DNA of 64,000 nucleotides from Lojkania enalia (Eukaryota > Ascomycota > Dothideomycetes > Pleosporales): the NCBI GenBank assembly GCA_010094045.1, contig ML986582.1:248001-312000 (forward strand), written 5' to 3'. Positions 21,568-32,913 of the stretch are shown piece after piece. The notes under the pieces are model-generated. The model made no database searches and was not told the DNA's origin. It saw only the letters and a program-made list of their open reading frames with translations. The translations under genes and the position numbers were made by a program. The number at the start of each line of letters is the position of its first letter. The stretch's first letter is position 1.

Positions 21568-23559
21568 ATGGTGTCTGCAAGTAACGTCCTGACCCTGGTC
21601 AGCTCGCTGGCCCTGCGGCTGAGTATCTTCATCTTTCTGCGATGGGTGAGCCGTTGCCTTGCGCCTACCTTGCGCTATTCGTATCCCAATCCATTGGTCC
21701 CAAAGCCGCTAATTATTGAATCCCGCAGATACCGACCACTGTGAGTCGAATTTGCTCCTAAAACGACCGCTTCCAGTATTCTAACGAGCCGCTCCTAGAT
21801 CGTTCCCCCACTTGCGACCGCTCTAACGCTAGTCTACATTCCTTCCTTCTACATCGCCTTCCAGGATACAGCCCAGTACAAGGTCATATCCGACGAGCTG
21901 GACATCATCGTCAAGGAGATGGTGGCAAGGGGCGATGATTCAACCGACTCCGAAGAGGCCGAATTGCTGGATGGCGCCGAGGACGGACCATTGAAAGAGC
22001 TGGATGTCCAGGAGACAATCAAGTATGAGCAGAGGGAGCCCAAAATACTCAAGACATTGTTCACCGGCCTGCCGAGCCCTTCATCGGCTGTATGGAGTTG
22101 GGCGACGTTTGGGATCAACATGGCTTTGATAGCTATGGCATTGGATGCCGTACTCCGCGCCCCGATGCTCTACCCATGCCACGACTCGTCATTTGGACGT
22201 GTGGGCTATGTCTCCGAAAATAGTGCCAACGTTCTCGTCCGCGAGCCATATGCATTCGATGTCAAGGTTCTCTTTCGTCAAGTGACTGCCTTAAACGGCC
22301 CTTGGTTTGAGAGGAAGCTCCCCGCCAGCCAACCGAGCCACTGGCTATCGAATGATACCGACTTTACAGCCGTGATCAACCTGGAATCTTTACGCCCGGA
22401 TACGCCATACGAATATGTGATTGAGACGTCGAGTGGCAATGTGACTGGAACATTCACTACAGCTCCTCGCACTGGCCATCTTTCCCAATTGAAAGACAAC
22501 AAATTCACATTTGTTCATTCAAGCTGTATCAAGCCTCGAGTTCCTTATACACCTTTCCAACACCCGCTAGAATTCCCAGGTATGGCTCATCTTGCTCGAT
22601 GGCTACCGGAACTCCGCCCCTACTTCATGCTCTTTCTGGGTGATTTTATTTACGTTGACGTGCCACAAAGATTGGGTAAGCAAGCTGAGCACTACCGTCG
22701 CGAGTATCGACAGGTCTACTCGTCCCCGTCTTGGCCATTTGTGAGCGACAATCTGCCTTGGATCCATGTCATTGATGATCATGAAATCCAAAATGATTGG
22801 GACCAGAACACGACGGGTGTCTTCCAAGCAGCCTATGACGCTTTTACAAACTACCATGCTTCCGTCAACCCCCCCACTCACCGTAAAGACCACACTTATT
22901 TCTCCTTCACACAAGGGCCTGTGGAGTTCTTTCTAATGGATACTAGACGCTACCGCAGTCCTGAGAATAACAACGCCACCGACGAATCGAAAACCATGTT
23001 AGGTCAGCAACAGTTCTCCGACCTACGCGCATGGATAAGTGAGCCGCCTCCGCGAGGCGTGCACTGGAAGATTATAGTATCGAGCGTCCCATTCACCAAA
23101 AATTGGCAGTTTGGATCGGAAGACACGTGGGGAGGCTATCTGGTCGAGCGCCGCAAAATTCTTGAAGCCGCCTGGGAAATTGGATCTTCTCGAGGAGTCG
23201 GCGTTGTCGTCCTTTCCGGTGACCGGCACGAGTTTGCCGCTACCTCTCTTCCGCCACCGAAGGATTCAAAATGGCCGATTAGTGCGGCTGTACACGAGTT
23301 CAGCACGAGCCCATTGTCTATGTTCTATTTGCCCTTCCGGACTTATAGCGAGATCGACGATGAAGACGTCTGCCTCAAGTATCTGCCTGACGGGAATAGC
23401 AAATTCGGTGCAGTAGAGATAACGGCCCCGAGTCATAGCGAACAGAGCCTGCTTAATTACCGGCTGTTTATTGATGGGAAGGAAGCCTGGACGCATGTGA
23501 TATCAACTCCGCCGACGGGGGATGGCAGTGCTCGATCAAAGGACTCTGTATGGGGTTGA
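21568..23559 (+). CDS. PhoD-like metallophosphatase, membrane-anchored
   Basis: Three exons, 21568-21645, a 12-nt microexon 21729-21740, and 21799-23559 (1851 nt, 616 aa). Exon 1 ends LRW, the microexon adds IPTT, and exon 3 continues IVPPLATALTLVYIPSFYIAF, giving the N-terminal membrane segments typical of fungal PhoD-like proteins; a further hydrophobic segment lies near residues 130-150. Catalytic-domain signatures: LGDFIYVDVPQ, VIDDHEIQNDWDQN, and LSGDRHEFAATSLP, which supply the Asp/His/Asn ligands of this calcium/iron phosphatase and phosphodiesterase fold. The enzyme probably faces the vacuole lumen or exterior. Introns are 83 and 58 nt. Without the microexon the frame is intact but loses four conserved residues. 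Confidence 0.88.
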
Positions 23560-24857
23560 GATATGCGTCTCGGAGGCGCTAAAGTGTTATATCATGCGCG
23601 ATGTTCTTCATCTATACCCCGAAGGATGTAGAAAATGGTTGGGACGTGTGTTGAAGGCATCTAGATTAATTGCTCCCGGTACGAATTAGTGTAGATAAAA
23701 GGGAAAATAGTATGTGCATATAGAAACTGCATCCAAAGCATAACACATCTAAGCATTTAGAGCGGCAACTGTATGGCTGATAACATTCCGGTTGTGTATC
23801 CTTCCCTATGAGGCTAATATTACGATTACTTCTATCAGCTGGCCAATGGATCCTTCCTCATATAGATCAGGAAAGTTTTCTGCGAGGCTCCGCGTGGCTG
23901 CAGTGACTTTGCCTTTTGCCAAGCCCGTCGCATGGCAGTGAAATGTGGCGTCCAGATTCGGAAGGAACATTGGAGCATTTTCACAGCAGGGAAAACCGAA
24001 GTCCGCGATAGCCACTAAAGTATTTTCGCAGGCTTCTTCGTTAAAGCGGTATAATGTGTCACCGAGCGGACTACGTTCGTCACGAATCCTCCGATTCATG
24101 CGGTCGGTGTGGCCGACCTGTGAAAGATTTAACGAGGGGCATTCGGTCCGCGGGAGTGCTTGCTTTAATTCCGGGCAGCGGATTGTGGGGGGTGAATTTG
24201 TTAATCTGAAGAACAGAAAGAAGGCGCTGATGATATATTTCTATGTTTGGTTTATTCGCTTGGGTGTTTCGTTTCAGGTCGAAACCCGGGACAGAAGCCG
24301 GAAGTGGGGACATTGCGAGGTCATGTGACATGAACCGTGCGCGGGTATGAAATCGTTCGTCTAAGCAGTCGGAACAGGGCGTCTAGGCTATTGCTCCCGC
24401 AGATGAGGGACTATGCAGGTACGCTACACAGCCCCGAGAAATACCCCACAGTTTGGCGACACGAGACGAAAGAGGATCTCAGGAACCGGCCGGACCGACC
24501 TCCGTCTCAGCAAGTGTAATCGCTGGATTCTGGGGCCAAAGGATCGGCAAGGATGGTTTGATTGACGTTGGGCACCGTATTGGGGTCAAGTTGAATTTAC
24601 TAAAAACTAGTCCTTAAGTCTGCCTGAGGTTAAGATCATAGCTAGATCGTGGTGGTTAGGTGGTACAAGGGGAGGAATATATCCGCGAATGAATACACAA
24701 ATTGACTGGGGATGATGTAGGTAGATTTCTAGATTTGGGTATATAGTTTGAAAATGCCTTGGACCACTTGAATTTTACTTAGACCATCCTCGGGCAAAGA
24801 GAGCTGCGGCGTCGTGGAGATGGCCTGGAACAAGAAAGATCAATCGATCGGATCGGA
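23560..24857. other. Convergent intergenic region
   Basis: About 1.3 kb between convergent genes. A 97-aa open frame on the minus strand (23806-24099), with segments such as YRFNEEACENTLVAIADFG, looks modestly protein-like but matches no family I know. Otherwise nothing was seen. Confidence 0.4.
23806..24099 (-). CDS. Possible hypothetical protein or gene fragment, 97 aa
   Basis: An intact small frame with balanced composition and a hydrophobic end (GQLIEVIVILAS). No recognised domain, signal peptide or partner exon. It could be a relic or a chance open frame. Confidence 0.2.
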   Translation of the reverse strand: MNRRIRDERSPLGDTLYRFNEEACENTLVAIADFGFPCCENAPMFLPNLDATFHCHATGLAKGKVTAATRSLAENFPDLYEEGSIGQLIEVIVILAS

Positions 24858-26411
24858 TCAACCCCACTTCTTCCTTGCCTTCTCTTCGTCTTCTTTAGTC
24901 CATTGTCGAGGCAGAATCGCGAAGACCAGGTACGAAGTATGGGTTTTCAGCTCGGGCTCCGTTCGGTGGACAAGGCGGCCTTCCTTGTACAGCTCTCTCT
25001 TCTCTAAGTCTTTCTTAGCACGTTCAAGTCTGTCGTGCTTTGACGGAGGTACATTCTCCATCTTGACTTTCCCCTTTCCTTTATTCTCTTCCTTGAATGG
25101 TTCAATCTTCTCACCCCGTTTCTGTGTTTCAGCCCGTCGCATGATTTCTTCTTGCTTTTCCTTCTGGAGCCCATGAAACACTTTGGCACGGCCTTCAACA
25201 TCACGAAGTCGTTGGACAGCTTCACTGACAGTTGCAGCGCTAGCATTCGCGCCACGAAGGCCTTCTTCTTGCAGACCAATGCGCTCACGACGTACTTCGA
25301 GTCTCTTGGAAAGAATCTCGGCCATTCCAATCTCTAGCCAGCCGAGAGAGCGTAAAGCTGATACTGTCTTTGTAACCTGCTCAATGCACGGAGAGAAGGT
25401 ACATATTCTTACAGCATTGTTGGGATTCAGAGGCGACCGGAAGAGCTTCTCTGTCGGTAAAGCCTGTGGGCTTGATTCTGAGCCCTCGGCACTCGGGGTG
25501 GATGGGTTAGAGTAGGTAGTAATAGATTTAACTACCGCTGTAGAAGGACGTGACCGCGTGAGGTGCTTTAAAGCCAGCCATGGTGCGGGCAGATCGAGAA
25601 ATATAACATCAGCGTCGGGGGCAGAATCAATTCCTGCCTCAGAATCGAGGCAAAACCCGTCTTCATATACGTCTCGATTTATGACTCTGACCAAAGAACT
25701 CAGTCCATGCTCTTCTATTTCAGCTCTGAGCTGCTTGGCTCGTGGGGCATGAAACTCGTAGCTATACACTCTGCCACATCTCGACCTCTTTTTCTTAAGG
25801 ATATGGTTCGTGCCATCTCTATCAGAATTTTTGGGGCTGTCAAACATACCGTCCTCTCCCAGGTAGCCATTAAACACAGCTCTCACTGCAGCATGGGTGA
25901 AGCTTCCGCTTCCTGCACCTGCCTCAATTATATGGTCGCCAGGTCGTACTCGAAGTCGCTGAAGGATATAGCTGTAGTCAGGCGTATAGACGACCTGTGT
26001 CCGGTGTGGTAGACAGAGCGTCCACGTTTCCGGCGTAGGGGGTACAAGATGCACGAACCCGCTACTTGCTATCGCGGCCTTCGCTATGTCCCTTTTGGTC
26101 TCATGCGTGCCCGGCGTCGACGGACTATCGCCCTCAGTATCCCCTCGCTTGCGTTTTTTTGATTTTGACCCTCGCGATCCAGTGTCCACGACCGAGGCGA
26201 GAATCTGTGTGCCCCAGGGCTGACCAATCAGTGTGCTGTGAGGGAAGGAGCCAAATCTCGTATTTTCGACTTTGCCCTCTACATAATCGGAGTCGGTGGA
26301 GGATGAGAGGACAGTAGGGATAAGATGGTCGCGTCGCAATTGAAGAATACCTAGACTATTCGGAGCCGAGTGTGTGCCAGGATCGAGGAATGGGGATGGG
26401 GAGGTTGCCAT
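24858..26411 (-). CDS. trm61: tRNA (adenine-58-N1) methyltransferase catalytic subunit Trm61
   Basis: A single exon of 517 aa. Trm61 with Trm6 makes m1A58 in the T-loop of tRNAs, essential for initiator tRNA stability; it acts in the nucleus. Seen: the N-terminal barrel end with LPHRTQVVYTPDYSYI, SAM motif I IEAGAGSGSFTHAAVRAV, and motif IV DVIFLDLPAPWLALKH. After that comes CTFSPCIEQVTKTVSALRSLGW, then a long charged helix (EKQEEIMRRAETQKRGEK) and a family-typical RTEPELKTHTSYLVFAI end. It is longer than yeast Trm61 because of inserts near residues 75-110 and the charged C-terminal region, normal for filamentous fungi. It shares a 310-bp divergent promoter with the CysRS gene, another tRNA-related enzyme. 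Confidence 0.95.
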   Translation of the reverse strand: MATSPSPFLDPGTHSAPNSLGILQLRRDHLIPTVLSSSTDSDYVEGKVENTRFGSFPHSTLIGQPWGTQILASVVDTGSRGSKSKKRKRGDTEGDSPSTPGTHETKRDIAKAAIASSGFVHLVPPTPETWTLCLPHRTQVVYTPDYSYILQRLRVRPGDHIIEAGAGSGSFTHAAVRAVFNGYLGEDGMFDSPKNSDRDGTNHILKKKRSRCGRVYSYEFHAPRAKQLRAEIEEHGLSSLVRVINRDVYEDGFCLDSEAGIDSAPDADVIFLDLPAPWLALKHLTRSRPSTAVVKSITTYSNPSTPSAEGSESSPQALPTEKLFRSPLNPNNAVRICTFSPCIEQVTKTVSALRSLGWLEIGMAEILSKRLEVRRERIGLQEEGLRGANASAATVSEAVQRLRDVEGRAKVFHGLQKEKQEEIMRRAETQKRGEKIEPFKEENKGKGKVKMENVPPSKHDRLERAKKDLEKRELYKEGRLVHRTEPELKTHTSYLVFAILPRQWTKEDEEKARKKWG

Positions 26412-26721
26412 TGACTAGCTAGGGACTTAATCACAGCAGAAGGAGCAAGTCTCGCTGAAAATATGTGCAGCTAAGAGGTGTTGATTAATTGAAAGAAAGC
26501 GAAGGGAAATTTTTGGCGCGGGATTTTGCAATAGGCGGGGAAGCTTCATCGCCAAGACCTTCGAACCCAAGGGTCTCGTTCCGCAACGTGACCTATTCCA
26601 AGGCTCAGCCTCTTACTGACTCACCCGAGCAATCTATTTAACCTACTTTTGCTTCCTATACACCCTATTCTGTTCTTTCCCCGTCATTCCTTTGACTATC
26701 TCGCGCCTGGCCTTCCGCTTG
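26412..26721. promoter_or_regulatory. Divergent promoter between trm61 and the CysRS gene
   Basis: A 310-bp bidirectional spacer between two tRNA-related genes. The CysRS-proximal half has a pyrimidine-rich leader. Shared regulation is possible but is inference. Confidence 0.5.
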
Positions 26722-29672
26722 ATGGTCTCTTGTTTCGGCTCCTTATTCCGTCAGACCTTTTTATCTGCCTCTTCTCCAGTCTTCATTTCGCCGCTCCGCC
26801 ATAGAAAGTCTCCATTTCAACAGCTTTTGGTAGCCAACATGGCTACTCTGGCACGCACCCAGCCACCATGGAAAATGCCTGAATCGTCTACACCGGCACG
26901 GCTAAAAATTTGGAATTCTTTGACCCGGACGAAGAACGATTTCGTGCCTATCGACGAGAAGGAAGTCAAATGGTACTCTTGTGGACCGACTGTCTATGAC
27001 GATGCTCATCTTGGCCACGCCAGAAATTACGTTACCATCGGTAAGAATGAGTGCTGAAGTTGGACCAAGCTATGAGAGAAATAACCGCTGATTTTAATAT
27101 GGCATTTAGACATCTTAAGGAGAATTATGATTGGATATTTCAACTACAAGCTGAAATTCGTGCAAAATGTAACGGATGTTGATGATAAAATCATCCTGAG
27201 AGGGTATTTTCTGCGTATTTCATCATTATTTCAGAGACTCATATAATTCAGTCGGCAGCAACATCTCCTCACGCAATTTAAAGAGAACAACCCAAGGATT
27301 ACAGATAAAGTAGTTGGTACTACCATCAAAGCCTTCGATGCATATGTGAAAAAGAATCTCCCACTTCTGAGTCCAGATCTGAAACCAGACAGTTTTAACA
27401 AAGAGAGTACTGAGATATATGCTAATGTAATCAATGGCAAATCATTAGATGGCACTACGCCACCAGGTGATAAAGAAGCGAAGCTGAAAATGCATCTGAA
27501 AACTGCCGGAACTGCAGCGACAGCTCTGCTTTCTCCCTCGAAATCAACGGCGGTCGATACAGCAGAGTTCTATGCAGGAGCAGAGGACGTCTTGTTACCC
27601 TACTTAGATTCGCTCTATGGATCAGGAATTGATGCGAATGATCATACAATTTTTACCAAACTCACACAGAAATACGAGGCTAGGTTCAACGAAGATATGA
27701 GGAACCTAAACGTCCTCGATCCTGATGTCGTGACTCGCGTTACAGAATATGGTGACCAAATCGTCACTTTCGTTAAAAAGATTGTGGACAATAGATATGC
27801 CTACAAGACGTCGGATGGCTCCATATACTTTGATATTGAGACGTTCGAGGAAACGCCGGGAAACCATTATGCACGTACGTACTCTTAAGGTTTACCGATA
27901 CAAGCTCTGTATACACTCTGAGCTACAGCAAATAGCCTATCGAGTGACTTCTTGTTAAGGCTCGCTAAGTTCATAGCTTGATATCGTACCCGTTCCTCAG
28001 TGGATCCAAACCGCGTGCTAACCATGCTTTAGGTCTTGAACCGTGGAATAGGAATGACAAAGATCTACTCGCGGATGGAGAGGGCGCCTTAGCCAAGAAG
28101 ACTACCGAAAAGCACAGCGATGCAGACTTTGCCTTGTGGAAATCAAGCAAACCAGGGGAGCCGTCATGGAAGTCTCCTTGGGGTCCCGGCCGTCCTGGGT
28201 GGCACATTGAGTGCTCAGCAATGGCGAGCGACGTGTGAGTGCAATTATGTGACCAATTCAATTTATTTTGCTGAGTTGATAATTCGCAGCCTAGGAGGAC
28301 AAATAGACATCCATTCTGGTGGGATCGACCTTTGCTTTCCACATCACGATAAGTGTGTATTTACCTAATGCTTTACATTAGCTTCACGCTGACAATTTCT
28401 AGCGAGTTAGCCCAGAGTGAAGCATACTGGTCCAACAAAGAAGGTGGGCATCAATGGATCAATTACTTCCTCCATGTAAGTTATCCCATTTGTGAAAGAT
28501 GGAAATCGCCAGGCTGATGAGTGCAGATGGGTCATCTGTCCATATCTGGCAGTAAAATGAGCAAGTCTCTCAAGAATTTCACAACTATCCGTGAAGCATT
28601 ATCCCGGGGGGACTGGACTGCTCGTAGTCTACGCATTATCTTCCTTCTTGGCGGCTGGCACGATGGTGTCGAAATTACGGATGACCTACGCAAAGCTGGA
28701 TCGTCCTTCGAAAGCTACGTAACGAATTTCTTCCTCAAGGTTCGGGATTTGGAAATTCACCCGAATACGAACTCATCTGGCTCAGATGATGAGAAGCTTA
28801 AGAAACAGTTCGAAACAGCAAAAGAGAGACTTCACAATGCACTCACAGACTCGTTTGATACACCAACAGCAATGCGGGCCATATCTGGCCTCATCACTGA
28901 CTATAACTCTGCAGCCAAGTCTGGCCTATCAGACGAAGTCTCTTTTGATATTGCACGGTGGGTGACAAAGATAGTCCGCATCTTTGGGCTCGATGGCTCA
29001 TCAGATCCCGACAATGGTAGTATCGGGTGGTCTGGAATTGAAATACCTAAAGAAGCCAAGGAGTTCGTATACGCTGTTTCGCGTGAACGTGACGAAGTTC
29101 GCAAGCACGCAATCGCGGGCAATCTTTCGGAAGAGCTTCTCACATCTATCATCTCCAAAGATAAACCCGCTCGGCAGCAAAACACCGTCGGCGCCCCATA
29201 TGCTGAGGTCCTATGCACATTCCAAGAGAACTTGAAGGGCCTTACGGAGAAGAAAGCACCTGCGAAAGACTTTCTGGCCCTCTGCGACAGACTCCGTGAT
29301 CTAGATTTGTGGGATCTGGGTATATATCTCGAGGATCGCGATAACGCCCCTGCAATGGTCCGCCCTGTCGATGCTGAACTCCGCGCAGTACGAGAGCAAA
29401 AGGAAGCAAATGAGCGCCAGAAACGCGAGGCCAAAGAGAGGCGGGAACGAGAAGAGGCGGAAAAGAAGGCCCGATTGGCGGCGCAAGCGAAGATTAGTCC
29501 AAAAGATATATTCAGGACCGCTGAGTTCAGCGCGTGGGACGAAGATGGTATGCCCACCAAGGATGCAAAGGGTGAAGACGTGCCGAAGAGCAAGACGAAA
29601 AGGATGAGAAAGGAGTGGGAGAAGCAGAGAAAGTTGCATGAAGAATACTTGAAAGGTGTTAGTTCGGCGTAA
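26722..29672 (+). CDS. Cysteinyl-tRNA synthetase (likely dual cytosolic/mitochondrial)
   Basis: Seven exons: 26722-27040, 27110-27203, 27252-27874, 28033-28234, 28290-28352, 28403-28475, 28527-29672 (2520 nt, 839 aa). It charges tRNA-Cys. Seen: [19 protein letters not shown] (zinc-binding Cys and the HIGH-class HLGH), [51 protein letters not shown] and [11 protein letters not shown] (KMSKS). It ends in a long Lys/Arg/Glu-rich helix region ([14 protein letters not shown]), typical of eukaryotic enzymes. Two in-frame starts are seen: 26722, giving a 39-residue basic, Ser/Phe-rich presequence, and 26839 (CAACATGGC), giving the cytosolic form of 800 aa. All intron phases are consistent. Confidence 0.95.
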
Positions 29673-30029
29673 AATGGACATAAAATGCTTCGGGTGTAAG
29701 AAATATTAAAGATATCACTATTCCCCTGAAATTCATTTTTTTTTTTTCTGCCAACTATGACGTCGACAGACATGATTATGATCAATTAATGTCCATTAGA
29801 ACCCCCTCCATTTCCCCTATAAACCATCTAGTGGTAGTTTCGCGAAAGCCAAGTATTACCCTCGTGTCCGTCTAGTTTTTGGGAGATAGATGGAAGCCGG
29901 CATAAAGTACACCAGACGATGGGATCCCTAAACCAATATCAGTAAAATGGTATATGACTGGATGGAACCGCTTACCTTAAGAGGCCCCGAGAGAGGGGAC
30001 GATCTGTCTCCGCCATCAATGATTGAGTC
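29673..30029. other. Intergenic, entry to AT-rich island
   Basis: 3' UTR of the CysRS gene and spacer; a T run at about 29736-29748. Nothing else seen. Confidence 0.4.
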
Positions 30030-30481
30030 TTAGCATCGGGACGATTTAGATATGCAACGGCGAGGGGATATGCCTTGCAAGTTTGTAACAACGTCTTGGC
30101 TGACCACCGCGATTAGCTCCATGAGGGCCTTGTCGTGGTCATGCACTTTCTTGAAGAGCGTATCGCAGAAATTCTCGAGGCACTTGGGCACGTCTTTGGT
30201 ATCGTAGGCTAACCTCCTATTAATGGTGACTTCCTGGTGTAGCTTGAGGGTGCGAAGGTAGCTGTTGAGATCTTTGATCCTATTGATAGCTCATTGTCTT
30301 CATCTGCCATTGCGTCGGGGTTTTCAACACTTAAGGTGTGCTTGAGCTCCCTTCGTATCTATTTGAGAACTTTCTTCACCCATCCAAAGTAATCTTTTGT
30401 CCCTTTTTCAGCCTCTCTAATAGATCATAGACAATGGAGGAAGAGCTTCTTGTCCTCCCGCTCTTTCTTTGAGATAGACAT
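30030..30481 (-). pseudogene. Decayed gene with RIP-like stops (unrecognised family)
   Basis: On the minus strand from an ATG at 30481 (MSISKKEREDKKLF) the frame is interrupted by TGA (after FLHCL) and by TAG (after KKVLK, where CAG for Gln fits the context IRRELKHTL). It then shifts by one base near 30290 into a clean stretch, LNSYLRTLKLHQEVTINRR, then DVPKCLENFCDTLFKKVHDH and a stop at 30030. The Lys/Leu/Glu-rich helical pattern resembles N-terminal regions of fungal STAND-like or ankyrin proteins, but I cannot name the family. The TAG is what C-to-T change at CpA would produce. Confidence 0.55.
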
Positions 30482-31422
30482 GGTAGGCGCGGGAAATTTC
30501 GACGTAGGATCATTGGCAAAGTGGTGTTATGTGGACGAGCGAATGGGAAATGATGAGTCTTCGTACAACAAAAGTCGGCAAAGGTAACTATTGACTTTGC
30601 TGGAGTAACGAATTTATTGTAATGGTGCAGTTACCTTTCACATAACGACACAGCAGAACGCTTTACACTTCAAAACATTCACTACTAGTTAGAGAAAGAA
30701 GGTGAAGCAGACAGTAGGCTGACACATTCACGATCGAGAATAGCATGAAGGAAAATTTATAAGACAATCCTTGAGTGGCAGCCTAGAGACTAGTTTAACA
30801 AATTTGCAGTTAAGATGACTTTTAGAATGCCCGTCGGACACAGTTTCTCAAGATCGGTCTGAGCGAATCCGAATTTAAGACAACACAAGCTCAAAAACAT
30901 TTTGCTTACGAGTTGCCGGCTCCGAAACTCTGTCAGAAGTAGTGCACCAGCTCTCCCTTAGCAATACTTCTCACATATCGTAAGTATCACTAGAGTCGCT
31001 CAAAAAGCACCTTAGGATTGATAGGGACATATAGTATCCCTGCCCAGAAAGAACTGGGAAGCGGGTAGGAAGAGTTCCATGTTCGCGGCTAAGGAGCTCG
31101 GAAAATCTCTGCTGGGCGTTACACATATTGGATGGGCTAGACTGTGAGATCCAGAAACAGGTTTTTGCAAATGGTGGCCCTTTGCTGCTTCAAGATTGGA
31201 GAGTTGAGGATGAGGGATATGTTGTTAACGACGGAGTGCAGCGATTTGACTCACAACAGCGCCGCCTCGAACCGGAGCTTACTAAGCACTATCCAAGGCT
31301 CTGTCCCTAATAATTCTGTCAGAAGTGAATAGCTCCGAAAGTGAACTAAAATAAACGCCTCACTGCATATAAGCAGTACGATGTTCAATTTATTAGCAAA
31401 CCCACCCCTCGTCGCATATCCT
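30482..31422. other. AT-rich spacer in accessory island
   Basis: About 0.9 kb with no gene, RNA or repeat that I can support on either strand. Confidence 0.4.
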
Positions 31423-32130
31423 CTAGCTTTGAATTAACTTCCTCGTACAGGCGTCGTACGCAAGGCATACCCGCATCAATTTTGACGTATACCCTTTACG
31501 TTCTCGACCACTTTTTCTTGCCAGGTCATCCACCTCAGCATATACAACATTAGTAAGCGTTGATGAAGAACGCGTTTGCCCTTCGTCCACTATGCTACCA
31601 CCATTAACTACACTTTCTTGGTTAGTTGGCTGTCTCGCTAATAAAGCCGACAAAGTCTTCAGCTCTATATTCGCGAAGGCTACTTGACGAAACATGCTCC
31701 TATTCTCTATAGTAACCTTCTTCAAATCCATCACTTACGGCTCGCCTCTTCTTCAATTCATTTTTCACGGCATCCAACGTCTCCCGTCTTGCTGCCTCGA
31801 AGCCCTTGATCTAACTAGACCTGCCTATATAAATATCTGTACTATATTCGATCAAGTTCTCTAATTCGGAAAGTACTAAGTTGTTAAATGTTTCCACTTC
31901 TAGCCATTGGAGCGGATGGATGATATACATATTTTTTGTCTGGAATAGAGACGTGACGCCAACAACAGCGGCAATTATTTGTCGATCTCTTCGTAGTATG
32001 AGTGATACTATGCCGACATGACCTCGTATAGCATGTTCATCGAAATAAGCATTGGCTTTAAGCATTTAGTCTAAAGAGGTAGCAGGTAAGTCTTCATGTG
32101 CGAAGACCTCAGGATGTCGGCATCTTCGTG
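31423..32130 (-). pseudogene. Decayed coding region (unrecognised)
   Basis: Minus-strand coding-like segments follow each other in shifting frames: RCRHPEVFAHEDLPATSLD, then TAA (CAA expected), MLKANAYFDEHAIRGHVGI, LFQTKNMYIIHPLQWLEVE and FNNLVLSELENLIEYS. After a frame change come KGFEAARRETLDAVKNELKK and, in another frame, FRQVAFANIELKTLSALLA. The order and amphipathic character argue for one former protein of more than 200 aa broken by indels and nonsense changes. No family recognised. Confidence 0.4.
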
Positions 32131-32412
32131 CTACTGAAGGAGGTGGGGATATGCATCGACTCGGTCTTGGATGAATTTTTTTGCCCGTGTGCGTGAAATT
32201 CCTAGGAAGATGTATTTATAGAGGGTATCGAGGAGCGACATTGGGCCGATTTTTGCATTAGTACAAGTTGCGCCAGTTGGCCGGTTAGGAACCAAGGAAT
32301 GTAATTTGAAATCTAGGGTGGATCGGAAGAAGAGGTTAAATGGAGGAGAATTCAGTGCAAGATAATACAGGATGGGTTCTCGGTGAATCATTCCGACTCG
32401 GTATTCTTTCAC
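32131..32412 (-). pseudogene. Possible coding relic adjoining the decayed region
   Basis: A 93-aa frame with segments such as SLLDTLYKYIFLGISRTRAKK. It lies directly upstream of the decayed region at 31423-32130 on the same strand and may be its 5' part or unrelated. Weak support. Confidence 0.2.
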
Positions 32413-32760
32413 TGAGAGCCATAGGAAGTGCTTGTGAAAGAAAAACTAACAAGTGGCATTTAGCCAAAAATAGCCTTATTAGAGCACGCAACAATCACTA
32501 CTCATTACCCAAACGGTATTACACATGTTCGCATGAAAACGTCACTGCATGTCCTGAAGAGCTGCAATGTGGGCTTGGGGGAAAGTGCTGTATAAGTATT
32601 ATTAGCGCGAGATTGGTTCATTATGAGTGTGATCTTTTAAATATTTGCTAATGGTCAGTCGATATCCGCCGCGCGCTTATTCCTATTTGAAATCAATACA
32701 ATCATCTTCGCCATCGATTTCCCTCAAATATAATATCTCAACTAGATTTTACAAGTGATT
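32413..32760. other. AT-rich spacer
   Basis: No supported feature. Confidence 0.4.
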
Positions 32761-32913
32761 CTGTCACATTTTTCTACTATCATATTCTAGTTGGTCTGTT
32801 TTCAGGTCTATATAGTCTCGCCATTGCCAGCCTCTAGCTAGGTAGGCCACTTACCCTCCTTCAATACATCAATATTTGCCTCAGCAATTGATGCTCCCTG
32901 ATACGCGACAGAT
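32761..32913. repeat. Direct repeat, copy 1 (153 bp, 3' end of a lost gene)
   Basis: Aligns without gaps to 38704-38856, with roughly a tenth of positions changed. On the minus strand it encodes VAYQGASIAEANIDVLKEGKW; in this copy an in-frame TAG follows at WPT, whereas copy 2 reads on as WPASAEAGDGETIKA and then stops. Here the coding sequence continues upstream (FTYVYDLILALPSES), so copy 1 keeps more of the source gene. Confidence 0.8.

Noticed and set aside
28901..29785. Long open frame of 294 codons on the minus strand
   Set aside because: It lies antisense to the last exon of the cysteinyl-tRNA synthetase gene, which has strong family matches; the antisense frame is Ser/Arg-rich without motifs.
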